Made by a program: the position numbers and the translations under genes
Notes under the pieces: model-generated
Seen by the model: the letters and a program-made list of their open reading frames with translations, nothing else
Database searches by the model: none
Told to the model about the DNA's origin: nothing
Assembly (NCBI GenBank): GCA_019637555.1
Contig: JAHBVK010000039.1
Location: 1-63,947, forward strand
Origin: Anaerolineae bacterium
Lineage (GTDB): Bacteria > Chloroflexota > Anaerolineae > Aggregatilineales > UBA2796
DNA length: 63,947 bases
Direction of reading: 5' to 3'
In this document: piece by piece, positions 45,185 through 54,302 of the stretch
Layout: every line of letters begins with the position of its first letter
Position numbering within the stretch: the first letter of the stretch is position 1

Positions 45185-45976
45185 TTAGCGCCCCTCGCTC
45201 ATAACGATCTTCACCCGCGTCGCTCGATTGATGAACAGATAATAGATCGCTAGCAAGCCGCTGTAGCTGACCACCACGGTGTAGAAGTACAAGCCGAAGC
45301 GGAATTCATCGGCAACCGTCGGCAGGCGCTGCAAAAACGGCACGATCAAGACGATGTCGTATGCCAGAAAGCCCGCCAATTGCCCGCCCGCGTTGAACCA
45401 ACCCGGACGCAGCACACCGTACCCGAAATACGCCGCCGCACCGATGAAAATCCAGCCCGCCACGACGGATAGCTCCGGCGTCAACGTCCACGGCAGGATG
45501 TTGGGTACTTTCAACACCAGCGCGATCCCCGCCGCGATCAACGCGATCACGAACACGATGAACGACCAGCGCACCAGCGGTGGCGTCGGTTGGGCATCGC
45601 GGATCGGCAGGCGGCGACTCCATAGAAACAGACCAATGCCGAAAACCGCGCCCGTGATCAGCGCCGCGCCGAATAATGCCGCGCCGCTGCCCACGATCCC
45701 GCTAATCTGGAAGGAGAACAGCGACATCGGCACGAAGATGGTGATGTAATCCAGCGCCACACCCGCTAATCCGGCACTGTTGCCGGTCAGCACGCACCAG
45801 CCCGTCGAGGCGGCAGCCGCTGCGAAGATCGAGCCGATGAAGATGTAGGTCAGCGGCGTGGTGTTGGGGAAGGGCCACAACTGCAGCGCGATGGGGAATT
45901 GAAACGTGAAAGCGATGCCAAAAAATAGTTGTACGGCGCAGATGATTAATAGAAAGTAGCGCAGCGATCTGTTCAT
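45185..45976 (-). CDS. Eight-helix membrane protein with internal duplication
   Basis: Function not recognised. The 263 residues hold about eight hydrophobic segments. The two halves look related: YIFIGSIFAAAAASTGWCVL with ALDYITIFVP in the first half corresponds to WIFIGAAAYFGYGVL with LAYDIVLIVP in the second. A four-helix unit duplicated in tandem is a common transporter or channel design, but no family motif is seen. AGAGG precedes ATG 45976 by five bases. It is transcribed alone. Confidence 0.72.
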   Translation of the reverse strand: MNRSLRYFLLIICAVQLFFGIAFTFQFPIALQLWPFPNTTPLTYIFIGSIFAAAAASTGWCVLTGNSAGLAGVALDYITIFVPMSLFSFQISGIVGSGAALFGAALITGAVFGIGLFLWSRRLPIRDAQPTPPLVRWSFIVFVIALIAAGIALVLKVPNILPWTLTPELSVVAGWIFIGAAAYFGYGVLRPGWFNAGGQLAGFLAYDIVLIVPFLQRLPTVADEFRFGLYFYTVVVSYSGLLAIYYLFINRATRVKIVMSEGR

Positions 45977-46070
45977 CGTAACCTCTGGATAGCAATGGTG
46001 AATCTATGCGCTGTTCATGCTATCACAGGTTGACGATTCGCGGGGGTGTGGCGGAGCGTATCGGTCACAC

Positions 46071-46125
46071 GGCGCTAAAGCACCGTGCTATAAGCACGAA
46101 GCACCCTAAAGGGCGCTGCAAAGAC
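46071..46125. repeat. Hairpin repeats near the HicB gene
   Basis: CACGGCGCTAAAGCACCGTG (module-A-like) and GCACCCTAAAGGGCGC. A related CGCCCTAAAGGGC sits at about 20224-20236. Confidence 0.5.
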
Positions 46126-46135
46126 CAGTTTACTT

Positions 46136-46357
46136 TCAGCCCCGCAACTGGTAGATCGCTGGACGATAGCGGGGCTTCGGGATAGGTAAGCCTTCCTCAC
46201 GCGCGACCTCCAGCCACGCTGCCTTAGCGATCATGACCTCGCGCACTGTTTCCTCTGGCGTCTCCCCATGCGCGGTACAAAACTTGAGATCGGGGATGTC
46301 TGCGATGTATGGCTTATCCTCGGCGCTGTAGAATGCGTTGATGTGGTAGTCTTTCAT
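46136..46357 (-). CDS. Orphan HicB-like antitoxin-family protein
   Basis: A 73-residue HicB-type protein with the partial RNase H-like fold: FYSAEDKPYIADIPDLKFCTAHG continues into ETPEETVREV, as in HicB antitoxins. In complete systems a HicA mRNA interferase gene lies immediately beside it; none is seen here on either side. It may be a stand-alone regulator or a remnant. The gene is divergent from the AT-rich nuclease gene, 83 bases apart. Confidence 0.78.
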   Translation of the reverse strand: MKDYHINAFYSAEDKPYIADIPDLKFCTAHGETPEETVREVMIAKAAWLEVAREEGLPIPKPRYRPAIYQLRG

Positions 46358-46440
46358 TTTGTAATACTACTTGAAGATTTATGAACGTATAATACAACAA
46401 TGTAATACCGATTAACCAACCTTACCTTGGATTGAATCTT

Positions 46441-48042
46441 ATGGCAAAACAGTCTTATACAAGCATAATGAATGCTGTCGCAAAACAAGCGGCGAAATCT
46501 TTACGCGAAGCCGAAGCCCACCGTAAACGGGAACTGCGGCTTATAGAACAGCAGCAACGTGAGCGTACAAAACAGCAAAAACTCCTAGATAAAGAAAATA
46601 AGCAGCAATACCTTGAGGGACGTATTGAGGAGGTTGAAGATTTAAATCGAGATACTAATCAGATGTTGCAACAACTTCGAACTGTGCTTGAATACACGTT
46701 GTCGATTAATGACATGATTGACTTCGATACACTTCGAGTTGCAGACGAGCCTCCTACCATATACATACCTCAAATTCTTCAAACTGCCGCTACAAAACCC
46801 GTAAAAGATCATTTTACTAATCGGATAAAACCACCAACATTAATGGAACGGGCACTGGGAATGGCTCGGTATAAACGCGAAACACGCGAGGCTGAAGAAC
46901 TTTATGATCGTGCAATGGAAGAACATAAGAATAAGGAACAAGAAAGACAGCTCAAAATAGCCGAACTTCAACGGCAACACGATGCTGATATGGCAGCATT
47001 TCAACAGAAGGTAGATCAACGAAATCAAGAGGTAGACGAGCTAAAGCGCAGTTACATGGAAGGGGATATTTCGTCGATTAATACCTATAACACAATGGTT
47101 TTGGAACGATCCGAATATCCAGAAGGCTTCCCGCAAAGTTTTCGGCTGGCGTATTTACCGGAAAGCAAAGAACTAGTCATCGAATATCAGCTTCCCGATA
47201 TAACTGTCATTCCTAAAGTTGCCGAATATAAGTATGCAAAATCAAAGGATCAAATTGAAGAAAAGCCAGCAAAACTGACGGAAATAAAAGCTCTTTATCA
47301 AGATATAGTTGCAGCTGTAACACTACGCACGATTCACGAAGTTATTGAAGCAGACCAAGGTAATCATCTCGAATTAGTAGTCTTTAACGGCTTTGTCGAA
47401 ACGGTTGATTTGGCAACTGGTCGAGACGTTAAGCCACATCTTGTCTCGGTTCGTGTGCCCAAAGATCGATTCCTTGAACTGAATCTGGCACGAATAGATA
47501 AGCTCATTTGTTTGCGAAATCTCGGCGCTCAAGTCTCTCCTCAACCAGAAGAATTACAACCTATTAAACCAATTGTTGAGTTCAAGATGGTAGACAAACG
47601 ATTTGTAGAGAGTGGCGATGTCATCTCAGATTTGGAATCCCGCCCGAACTTGATGGATTTGAACCCAATTGAGTTTGAGACTCTGGTGAGCAACCTATTT
47701 CAAAAAATGGGGTTGGAGACACGCCTGACACGCTCCTCCCGCGATGGAGGAGTCGATGTTGTTGCTTTCGATATTCGTCCAGTATTAGGCGGCAAAGTAG
47801 TTATACAAGCAAAAAGGTACAAGAATACAGTCGGTGTCTCAGCGATTCGTGATCTTTTTGGCACAATGATGAATGAAGGTGCAAATAAAGGCATCATTGT
47901 CGCAACCAGCAGTTACGGTAAAGATGCCTACGAATTTTCTAAGGACAAACCTATTGAATTAATTGATGGTGGTGGTTTGTTATTTTTGTTGGAACAGATT
48001 GGTGTACAGGCGCGAATCGTTATTCCTAACGACAATGCCTAA
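46441..48042 (+). CDS. Coiled-coil protein with C-terminal Mrr-type restriction endonuclease domain
   Basis: A 533-residue protein, probably a nuclease. Residues 10-75 and 130-210 are highly charged and predicted coiled coils (RKRELRLIEQQQRERTKQQK and similar). The C-terminal domain (about 405-530) is an Mrr_cat fold: LNPIEFETLVSNLFQKMG, D439 in GGVDVV and QAK (456-458) of the PD-(D/E)xK site. Such proteins cleave foreign or modified DNA. It is clearly more AT-rich than neighbouring genes, suggesting transfer. No methyltransferase or HsdS gene is adjacent. ATG 46441 is chosen over TTG 46432. Confidence 0.85.
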   Translation: MAKQSYTSIMNAVAKQAAKSLREAEAHRKRELRLIEQQQRERTKQQKLLDKENKQQYLEGRIEEVEDLNRDTNQMLQQLRTVLEYTLSINDMIDFDTLRVADEPPTIYIPQILQTAATKPVKDHFTNRIKPPTLMERALGMARYKRETREAEELYDRAMEEHKNKEQERQLKIAELQRQHDADMAAFQQKVDQRNQEVDELKRSYMEGDISSINTYNTMVLERSEYPEGFPQSFRLAYLPESKELVIEYQLPDITVIPKVAEYKYAKSKDQIEEKPAKLTEIKALYQDIVAAVTLRTIHEVIEADQGNHLELVVFNGFVETVDLATGRDVKPHLVSVRVPKDRFLELNLARIDKLICLRNLGAQVSPQPEELQPIKPIVEFKMVDKRFVESGDVISDLESRPNLMDLNPIEFETLVSNLFQKMGLETRLTRSSRDGGVDVVAFDIRPVLGGKVVIQAKRYKNTVGVSAIRDLFGTMMNEGANKGIIVATSSYGKDAYEFSKDKPIELIDGGGLLFLLEQIGVQARIVIPNDNA

Positions 48043-48056
48043 TAACAAACGCAACC

Positions 48057-48821
48057 TTAATACACTGCCCTGCCGCCCGTCAGATCGAAGATCGCGCCTG
48101 TGTTAAACGTGGCTTCGGGCGACACGATCCAGCAGGCGATTGAGGCGACCTCATCCACCGTGCCAAGCCGTCCCATCGGGATGCGTGCCTTCATATACTC
48201 CACCTGCGCCGGATTGATCGTATCGATCATCGGCGTGTGGATGGCAGCGGGAGCCAGCGCGTTGATCGTGACGCCTGTCTGCGAGTACTCCTTGCCCACC
48301 GCCTTCGTCAGCCCGATCACTGCCGCCTTCGAGGTCGAATAGCCGATCATGTTGGGGTTGCCATCTTTGCCGGAGATCGACGCGATCAACAGCACGCGCC
48401 CATAATTGCGCTGCAACATGAACGGGATCGTGTACTTGGTCATCAGGAACGATCCGCGCAAATTGATGTTCAACACTTGATCAAATGCCGCCGTCTCGTA
48501 CTCGGCAATCGGCATCCCACTCGGACCAACGATCCCCGCGCAGTTGACCATGATGTCGAGCCGTCCGTAATGCTCCGCGCCGCGTGCCACTGCCTCCTGC
48601 ACCTGTGCTTCCTGCGTGATGTCGATGGCGACGCCTTCAGCGGAATATCCGTGTGCCACAAACTCAGCCGCCGTCTGCTGTACCGCCTCCGCATTCAGAT
48701 CAAATAACGCGACATGTGCGCCTTCCGCCGCCAATCGCAGCGCGATCCCTTTACCGATACCACTGGCAGCACCAGTAACAATGGCAACCTGATCCCGAAA
48801 ACGATTTTCAATAACTGGCAT
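48057..48821 (-). CDS. Short-chain dehydrogenase/reductase (FabG-like)
   Basis: A 254-residue classical SDR. NAD(P) binding motif TGAASGIGKGIALRL (about 17-31), NCAG at about 90, and catalytic Ser in LLIASISG, then YSTSK (Tyr and Lys). The substrate (a sugar, polyol or 3-oxoacyl group) is not deducible. The Asp in VALFDLN at the end of strand 2 favours NAD over NADP. It converges on the nuclease gene with a 14-base gap. Confidence 0.92.
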   Translation of the reverse strand: MPVIENRFRDQVAIVTGAASGIGKGIALRLAAEGAHVALFDLNAEAVQQTAAEFVAHGYSAEGVAIDITQEAQVQEAVARGAEHYGRLDIMVNCAGIVGPSGMPIAEYETAAFDQVLNINLRGSFLMTKYTIPFMLQRNYGRVLLIASISGKDGNPNMIGYSTSKAAVIGLTKAVGKEYSQTGVTINALAPAAIHTPMIDTINPAQVEYMKARIPMGRLGTVDEVASIACWIVSPEATFNTGAIFDLTGGRAVY

Positions 48822-48870
48822 CGCTCACCTAATTTCACGTATAGCTAACCTGCGCGGTGGACCACTGACC

Positions 48871-48982
48871 TCACCCCGACGTTTCGCGTCACCTCTCTCC
48901 GCACGCAGCGAGGGGAATAACCGTCGATTACCGAGTCCCCTCTCTGTAAACGGAGAGGGGTGGCGAAGCCGGGGTGAGGTAA
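48871..48982. repeat. GC-rich palindromic repeat, long variant
   Basis: CTCACCCCGACG and CGGGGTGAGG at the edges, with CCCCTCTCTG/GGAGAGGGG inside. Related to 54374-54430. The surrounding 48822-49103 holds no gene; an 8-base periodic GCACT tract lies at 49041-49105. Confidence 0.65.
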
Positions 48983-49103
48983 ATTGTCCCAAACTCAGGC
49001 GATCTAGATAATCTGTAGCCGTAACTGTACCGCAATATCAGGCACTTCGGCACTCTGGCACTTTGACTCTGGTACCTTTAGTACCAAAGCACTCCAGCAC
49101 TTC

Positions 49104-50612
49104 TTATCCCCGCCTTCGCAGCGTGATCGTCATCGTGGTGCCGCGCCCGATCTCGCTCTCCGCTGTGATCGCGCCGCCGTGCATCTCCACGATCTTCTTG
49201 ACGATGCTCAAGCCGAGACCACTGCCGCTGATGCCGTCCTTGCGCGCCCGAACCAATGGCTCGAAGATGCGGTTGGGCAGATAATCCGGCGGGATGCCGT
49301 CGCCCGTGTCGATCACGCGCAGTTGATAAACTCCGGCGTTCGTTTCCAGCACGATCCGCACCTGTGCGCCCGACCTGGCATACTTGAGGCTGTTATCGAC
49401 CAGATTGCCCAGCGCCCGCACCAGCAAATCTCGGTCTCCTTCGATGATCGCGGGTTCGGGCGGCGTCTGCACTTCGATGCGCTTGCCTTCCCGCATAGCG
49501 CGTTCGTCGTGCTGAAACATCACATCCTCGATCACGTCCACCAGATCGAGGCGCTCGGCGGCAAGCGGCACGAACGATAACCGCGCATCGAACAGCAGGC
49601 TATCCACCAAACGCGTCAAGCGCTGCGCCTCGTTCTCGATGGTGCGTGCTGTGCCCTGCCATTCCGCCGCTTCCGAGGCTGGCGTGTTGTAGAGATTGCT
49701 GGCGTGCGCGATGATCGCCGCCAACGGATTCCGCATATCGTGGACGATGCGGCGGATGAAGCGCTCGTAAAAGGTGTTCTGATCGGCATCGCTTTGCAAC
49801 ACGCGCACGATCACGCTGACAGTGCCGCTCACCGCGGGAATCGCCTGCACATTGACGCGCAAACGTTCATCGACGGTGAAACTCTGTGCGGTGACGCTGC
49901 TGCTTTCCTGTGCCCTGCCGATCAAACTGCTGACCTCATCGATCAGATGACCATCTTGAAACAAATAGAAGCGCCCCGCCATGTTGATGTACTCAAGCTG
50001 ACGTTCGCGGCTGAACAGCGCAATCCCGGTATCGATCTGCCCTTCTACCATATTCATCACACGCTGACGGCGAGTCCGCGCTGCGAGCACTTCCGCCAGA
50101 AGTTGCCCCGCATAAATGAACGCAAGCGCTGCCGCAATCAGCGCCAGTACAAACCACAGCAGCGCCAGCGGACTCGACGCCCGAATCGCCACATGTGCCG
50201 CGCGGTTGAGGTTGCCCGGCAGTAACCACGGCACGATGATCCATAGGAACAGCAGACCCAACAGCGAGGCAGGAACAACTAAGCGTGAGCGGCAGCCGCG
50301 TTTCCGCGCTGACGGTCGCGCGTAACGTCGCCAACCAAGTGCGATCAAGCCTGCCGCCGTCGCCAGCACCGCCACTGCGAACCAGATCAATCCTGTCGGC
50401 GTGGAGGCAGCGATCACGATAGGCGCGGCTTGTGCGTCGGTGGCGGGGATCAGCGTCGGGATCACGATCCACAGCACGATCAACGCTGCAACCACGAGCA
50501 TTGTCAGTCGGCGGGGCGGTAGTTTTCGCAAGCGGGCGGGGAGTCGGAAAATACCCTTTGGGGCGGGCGTTGGTGCTGCGGGGATCGGATCGGGCGCGAG
50601 TTGGATGCTCAT
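49104..50612 (-). CDS. Sensor histidine kinase with duplicated two-helix membrane unit
   Basis: A 502-residue kinase. Two copies of a two-helix unit occupy residues 36-93 and 111-168: LWIVIP...AASTPTGLIWF aligns with LWIIVP...RASSPLALLWF at a 76-residue offset. A PAS-like segment (about 190-290) follows, then HisKA with the phosphoacceptor in RIVHDMRNPLAAI, and HATPase with DNSLKYARSG, DTGDGIPPDYLP and GSGLGLSIVKKIV. It is translated with the response regulator upstream (4-base overlap). Signal unknown. Confidence 0.92.
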   Translation of the reverse strand: MSIQLAPDPIPAAPTPAPKGIFRLPARLRKLPPRRLTMLVVAALIVLWIVIPTLIPATDAQAAPIVIAASTPTGLIWFAVAVLATAAGLIALGWRRYARPSARKRGCRSRLVVPASLLGLLFLWIIVPWLLPGNLNRAAHVAIRASSPLALLWFVLALIAAALAFIYAGQLLAEVLAARTRRQRVMNMVEGQIDTGIALFSRERQLEYINMAGRFYLFQDGHLIDEVSSLIGRAQESSSVTAQSFTVDERLRVNVQAIPAVSGTVSVIVRVLQSDADQNTFYERFIRRIVHDMRNPLAAIIAHASNLYNTPASEAAEWQGTARTIENEAQRLTRLVDSLLFDARLSFVPLAAERLDLVDVIEDVMFQHDERAMREGKRIEVQTPPEPAIIEGDRDLLVRALGNLVDNSLKYARSGAQVRIVLETNAGVYQLRVIDTGDGIPPDYLPNRIFEPLVRARKDGISGSGLGLSIVKKIVEMHGGAITAESEIGRGTTMTITLRRRG

Positions 50613-51343
50613 GGAATCAATTTATAGCCAGTACCGTGCAGCGTTTCAATCAGTTCATCGCGTTCCAGCTTCAACTTGCGTCGCAGCGCCGCCACATGCC
50701 GATCCACTGTGCGCGGATAGCCGACCCACTCGTAGCCCCACACCTGATCGAGCAGTTCCTCGCGCGTCCATTCGCGGTTGGGATGCCGTGCCAGAAATGC
50801 CAGCAGCGCGAATTCCAGCGGCGTCAGATCGATCTCTGATCCGCTGCGGGTGACGCGAAACGCCGTGAGGTCAATTTCTACATCTTGAACGTGCAGCTTA
50901 GCTGAACTAGCTGTGCTTTGTTCGCTCTGCTGCTTCAGCGTATCCAGCCTGATCTGCGAGACGGCGTTGAGCGTGGCGCGAATCTGACCGAGCAGCGCGT
51001 TGGCATCCCATGGCTTGGTGACGAAGGCAATCGCGCCTTGTCCAAGACTCTCCACTTGCCACTCGGCGTAGGAGGTCAGCATGATCACGGGGATGAAGCC
51101 TTCCATCGCGCGGATTCGGCGCAGCACGTCCAAGCCGCCCATGCTGTTGGGATTGCTCTCGTCCAGCACCACATCCAGCAGCACCAGATCGGGACGTTGC
51201 TCGTTGATCGAGGTCAGCGCCGCTTGTCCATCGCCGGACGCACGCACGGTAAATCCGCCCCGCCCCAGTAAGGTACTGAGGGCAGAACGGATCGTTTCCT
51301 CATCATCAACGACGAGTATAGTTGGGCGTTGCTCAAGAGACAT
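50609..51343 (-). CDS. OmpR-family response regulator
   Basis: A 244-residue regulator. The receiver domain has VVDDE, phosphoacceptor D57 in LVLLDVVLDES and Lys in FVTKPWDAN, where Trp replaces the usual Phe. A winged-helix domain (about 145-244) ends with HVAALRRKL and GTGYKLIP. It overlaps the following histidine kinase gene by four bases. Targets are unknown; the secreted PepSY-like and DUF1501/DUF1800 genes lie just upstream on the same strand. Confidence 0.95.
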   Translation of the reverse strand: MSLEQRPTILVVDDEETIRSALSTLLGRGGFTVRASGDGQAALTSINEQRPDLVLLDVVLDESNPNSMGGLDVLRRIRAMEGFIPVIMLTSYAEWQVESLGQGAIAFVTKPWDANALLGQIRATLNAVSQIRLDTLKQQSEQSTASSAKLHVQDVEIDLTAFRVTRSGSEIDLTPLEFALLAFLARHPNREWTREELLDQVWGYEWVGYPRTVDRHVAALRRKLKLERDELIETLHGTGYKLIP

Positions 51344-51351
51344 AAAGCAAG

Positions 51352-51384
51352 TAACGAGTGAAAAGTAACGAGTAACGAGTAAAA
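51352..51384. repeat. Heptamer tandem repeat (AGTAACG)n
   Basis: Units AGTAACG, AGTGAAA, AGTAACG, AGTAACG, AGTAAAA between the response regulator start and the broken four-helix-bundle gene. Confidence 0.7.
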
Positions 51385-51389
51385 TGCGT

Positions 51390-51770
51390 TTAGGTCGATT
51401 TGTTCATACGCTTGATAACCGAAGTTCGCAGCCCACCGATTAATCTACCGACCTCTGTAGTTAAGGTAAGCAATACCGCAAATCGTTCCTGAGTAATAAA
51501 TTGTGCATCAAGGGCGATATAGAGTTGTGAGCGCAGTTCGGCGCACGAGCCTTTTGCCACCGATAGAAAATATTAAAATTCTCGCGGATTAGCGCATTCG
51601 TGTCCTTCTGCGATATTCGACATGATGGAAACTGTAGCACGACGTAACTGAGAAACAAACGGGCGATCCGAAGTGAACTTACCGACCTGCGTAATCCGAT
51701 AGATTTCTGCTGTCAGCACTCTAGCCTTTTGCCACGCGATCAAATCCTCGAAACGCGAAATCGCATTCAC
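51390..51770 (-). pseudogene. Four-helix-bundle (S23/IVS-type) protein, in-frame stop
   Basis: Small four-helix-bundle proteins of the S23 family (about 115-125 residues, function unclear) have the pattern seen here: FEDLIAWQKARVLTAEIYRI, RRATVSIMSNIAEGHE and, in the same frame beyond a TAA at 51573-51575, FLSVAKGSCAELRSQLYIAL and TTEVGRLIGGL. The stop replaces one residue of the conserved REF-x-x-FL segment. No shift of frame is needed, so this is a single nonsense change. GTG 51770 with GGGAGG four bases upstream is the best start. The frame ends at 51390. Confidence 0.85.
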
Positions 51771-51857
51771 GGTGCCTCCCCTATAGTGTAGAGAAACAAT
51801 CTTACAGCGATTTTGGCGGTGCAAAGACTAATCGGGGCAGCATTCCCTACCCCGAAT

Positions 51858-51894
51858 TCACTCGTTACTCGTTACTTTCTACTCGTTACTGGAT
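51858..51894. repeat. Heptamer tandem repeat (CTCGTTA)n
   Basis: CTCGTTA, CTCGTTA, CTTTCTA, CTCGTTA in tandem, reaching the 3' end of the PepSY-like gene. Very similar to 56428-56460. Confidence 0.7.
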
Positions 51895-52704
51895 CTGCAT
51901 TTCTACTATCTCGCCAGTCGCCAAATCGACGCTGACTTCTGCCAACACTGTATCATCGACTTTGAATTTCACCAACCACGTCGCATCGCCTGTGCGTTCC
52001 GTCTCCGTCGTCCAGCCATCGTGATCGCGCAAGGCAGCCGCGACCTCGGTATTAGCGAAGGCGATAGCGATTGCCCGCGCCTGCTGATCCTGCTCCCACT
52101 CGCTGTACGCCTTGACCTTGGCGAAGTAGATCATGTCCACGCGCGGATTCTCGAAGTCCAGCGGATTCACTGAATCGACTTTCACGCCGACATAAATTGA
52201 GTCGATCCCCGCTTCTATATACAGGTACCACATCTTGGTCCAACCGTTATAGTCGATCCAGATGTCTCGATCATGCGGATCACCGACCAGCTCACGTACA
52301 TCAGGATCGGCGGCAACGACATCTATGAGTTGATCTTTTCTCGTCCACCGCTGATCCTCGGTCAAACCCCATGTACATTCGTAGGAGTAGACGCGAGACT
52401 TAGCGACGCTGACATCCGCCCAACCGATCTCCTCGCCGTCACCGTCCCAGAACTGTACCCGCCAGATGCCGTAGGATAGTCCGGTATCGTAGGCGGCGAC
52501 GGTGTAATCGGGATTCGCCGCTAAGACAGGCACGAACGCCGGATGCGCCGCCGCGATAGCGATGGCATCTTCGGTTGAGCCGAAGGTCGCTGCCCGTGCA
52601 TCCTGCCGCGAGTTAGCGAACAATGTACCAACGATCATCGCCGTGACGATGAGGATAATTAGCAGATGCTTGCGATTGAGTTTCAGATTTAGGTGTATGG
52701 TCAT
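51886..52704 (-). CDS. Secreted PepSY-like protein
   Basis: A 272-residue exported protein. The signal sequence covers about residues 1-39 (HLLIILIVTAMIVGTLF, cleavage near ARAA). Two related segments follow in which WxVxFxD...AxVxV strands recur (YGIWRVQFWDGDGEEIG and DATWLVKFKVDDTVLAEVSV), like PepSY domains that often modulate peptidases or bind ligands. The C-terminus VDLATGEIVEMQIQ is typical of PepSY. No peptidase is adjacent. Confidence 0.7.
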   Translation of the reverse strand: MTIHLNLKLNRKHLLIILIVTAMIVGTLFANSRQDARAATFGSTEDAIAIAAAHPAFVPVLAANPDYTVAAYDTGLSYGIWRVQFWDGDGEEIGWADVSVAKSRVYSYECTWGLTEDQRWTRKDQLIDVVAADPDVRELVGDPHDRDIWIDYNGWTKMWYLYIEAGIDSIYVGVKVDSVNPLDFENPRVDMIYFAKVKAYSEWEQDQQARAIAIAFANTEVAAALRDHDGWTTETERTGDATWLVKFKVDDTVLAEVSVDLATGEIVEMQIQ

Positions 52705-52749
52705 GCTGCACCTCGCAAATTGAATAGACTGCCTGTTGGTGAGTTAGCG

Positions 52750-52800
52750 CGAAGCCCTCACCCCCTGCCCTCATCCCGCAAGCGGGAGAGGGTGATCCGT
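52750..52800. repeat. GC-rich palindromic repeat, divergent copy
   Basis: CCCTCACCCCCTGCCCTC and GAGAGGGTGA around CCCGCAAGCGGG. Confidence 0.6.
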
Positions 52801-52881
52801 ATCGGGGGTATGATTGCCTGAGTTTCCGAACTTAAAAGTTAATGTTCATAAGTGGGTTCACCAGAGTTCATTTCTGTTGCT

Positions 52882-52935
52882 AACCCACTTCAGTGGGTTT
52901 CAAAGGTTTTGTAGCCGGAGGTTTTCAACCTCCGG
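52882..52935. repeat. Two adjacent perfect hairpins (module-D-like)
   Basis: AACCCACT/AGTGGGTT (52882-52899) and CCGGAGGTT/AACCTCCGG (52915-52935), the latter preceded by GTAG as in module D. They lie about 30 bases past the DUF1501 stop and could end that transcript, though no T run is present. Confidence 0.6.
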
Positions 52936-52965
52936 TTTACCGCGCACCCAACTAAAGATCAACGT

Positions 52966-54252
52966 TCACCGCGCCTTCACCAAGCCCAAGAAGTTTGGTG
53001 TGTAGTTCGGGAACACCTGATCCAGCGCCGGATTGAGGACGCGGTTCGCCAGCACCTCCGCAATCACGTCGCGGTAATCCGTTGTCACTGCTAGATCACC
53101 GTCGTCCAGCGCATCTGATGTCAGTCCGGGCCACTTGGCGTACATGCCGCCCTTGATCCCGCCGCCCATCACGAACATGCAGCTCGCCCGCCCGTGATCG
53201 GTGCCGTGACTGGCATTCTCCTCTACGCGCCGTCCGAATTCACTCATGGTGACGACAGACACATTACTCATCCACTCACCAAGATCGGCGTAGAAGGCGG
53301 CGAGTCCGCTGCTCAGTTCGGTGAGTTGCCGCGACATCCAGCTATATTCCTCAACGCCACCCTGATTGTCGTGCATGTCCCAACCGCCCAGATCGACGCA
53401 GCCAACTTCCAAACCCACACCCGCCTTGATCAACTGGGCAATCTGCTTCAAGCCCATGCCGAAATCGCTATCGGGGTATTCCGCGCCGTTTTCCGGTGTG
53501 TACTCAACCGCCGACATGGTTTGCAGCAGCGACATGGTGGAGAACACATCCGCCGCCTGCGTGGTCAACATATCGGTGGGCGCTTCGACGGTATACAGTT
53601 TGGACAGCGTATCGGTGATCTGCCGCAGTTGATCCTCGCGTCCGTTGAGGTGGAAATCCGCGATGGACTGCATCGCCAGCGCCGAATTCGCGCCACGCAG
53701 CGAGGTCGGCAGCATCGATCCCATGCCGATGGCGCGGAACGGTGAGTCGTTCTGCCACGCCGCGCTCTCCAGATGCCGCCCGATCCAGCCGTTGGGCGTG
53801 CTCTTATCCATTGGCGTGCCGCGCTCGATCAACTCCATCGCGTCGAAGTGCGAGCGCGTCGGGTTCGGTGATCCAACCGCGTGGATCACTGCCAGTGATC
53901 CGGCGTCATAAATATCCTTCAACGGACGCAGCGAGGGGTGCATCCCGAAATAGCCATCGAGGTCGAGCACCGCGCTATCGGATCCATTTGGCTCGTGGAT
54001 GCCAATCGTGGGACGGCGATCATAATAGGTCGCACCTTCGGCATAGGGCACGATCACGCTTAAGCCGTCCATCCCGCCGCGCAAAAAAATCGCCACCAGC
54101 ACATCACCCGGCGCACCCGCTTTGCGGAACGCTAGTCGCGGCATCCAACCGGGAAACAGTGCCTTGCTCAAGCCCACCGCCCCGATCCGACCCATCTGCT
54201 TGACCGCGTTACGTCTGCTTATGACGGTCTTGGGCGTCAATATCGTCGCCAT
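52966..54252 (-). CDS. DUF1501-family Tat-exported protein
   Basis: A 428-residue protein of the DUF1501 family (alkaline phosphatase-superfamily-like fold). A Tat-type leader is SRRNAVKQMG near residue 12. Family features are FLRGGMDGLSVIVPY, GCVDLGGWDMHDNQGG and TMSEFGRRVEENASHGTDHG, which provides metal-binding-like residues. Its activity is unknown. Genes of this family almost always accompany DUF1800, as here (54500-55993, same strand). AAGGGAAG precedes the ATG. Confidence 0.92.
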   Translation of the reverse strand: MATILTPKTVISRRNAVKQMGRIGAVGLSKALFPGWMPRLAFRKAGAPGDVLVAIFLRGGMDGLSVIVPYAEGATYYDRRPTIGIHEPNGSDSAVLDLDGYFGMHPSLRPLKDIYDAGSLAVIHAVGSPNPTRSHFDAMELIERGTPMDKSTPNGWIGRHLESAAWQNDSPFRAIGMGSMLPTSLRGANSALAMQSIADFHLNGREDQLRQITDTLSKLYTVEAPTDMLTTQAADVFSTMSLLQTMSAVEYTPENGAEYPDSDFGMGLKQIAQLIKAGVGLEVGCVDLGGWDMHDNQGGVEEYSWMSRQLTELSSGLAAFYADLGEWMSNVSVVTMSEFGRRVEENASHGTDHGRASCMFVMGGGIKGGMYAKWPGLTSDALDDGDLAVTTDYRDVIAEVLANRVLNPALDQVFPNYTPNFLGLVKAR

Positions 54253-54302
54253 CGCTCACTTCCCTTCTTTACGCTAAATCACTTCTGTTCGCGGCATGTA
54301 TT

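Noticed and set aside
51352..51384. Heptamer tract considered as CRISPR or microsatellite array
   Set aside because: Units are 7 bases with no spacers; no cas genes in the window.
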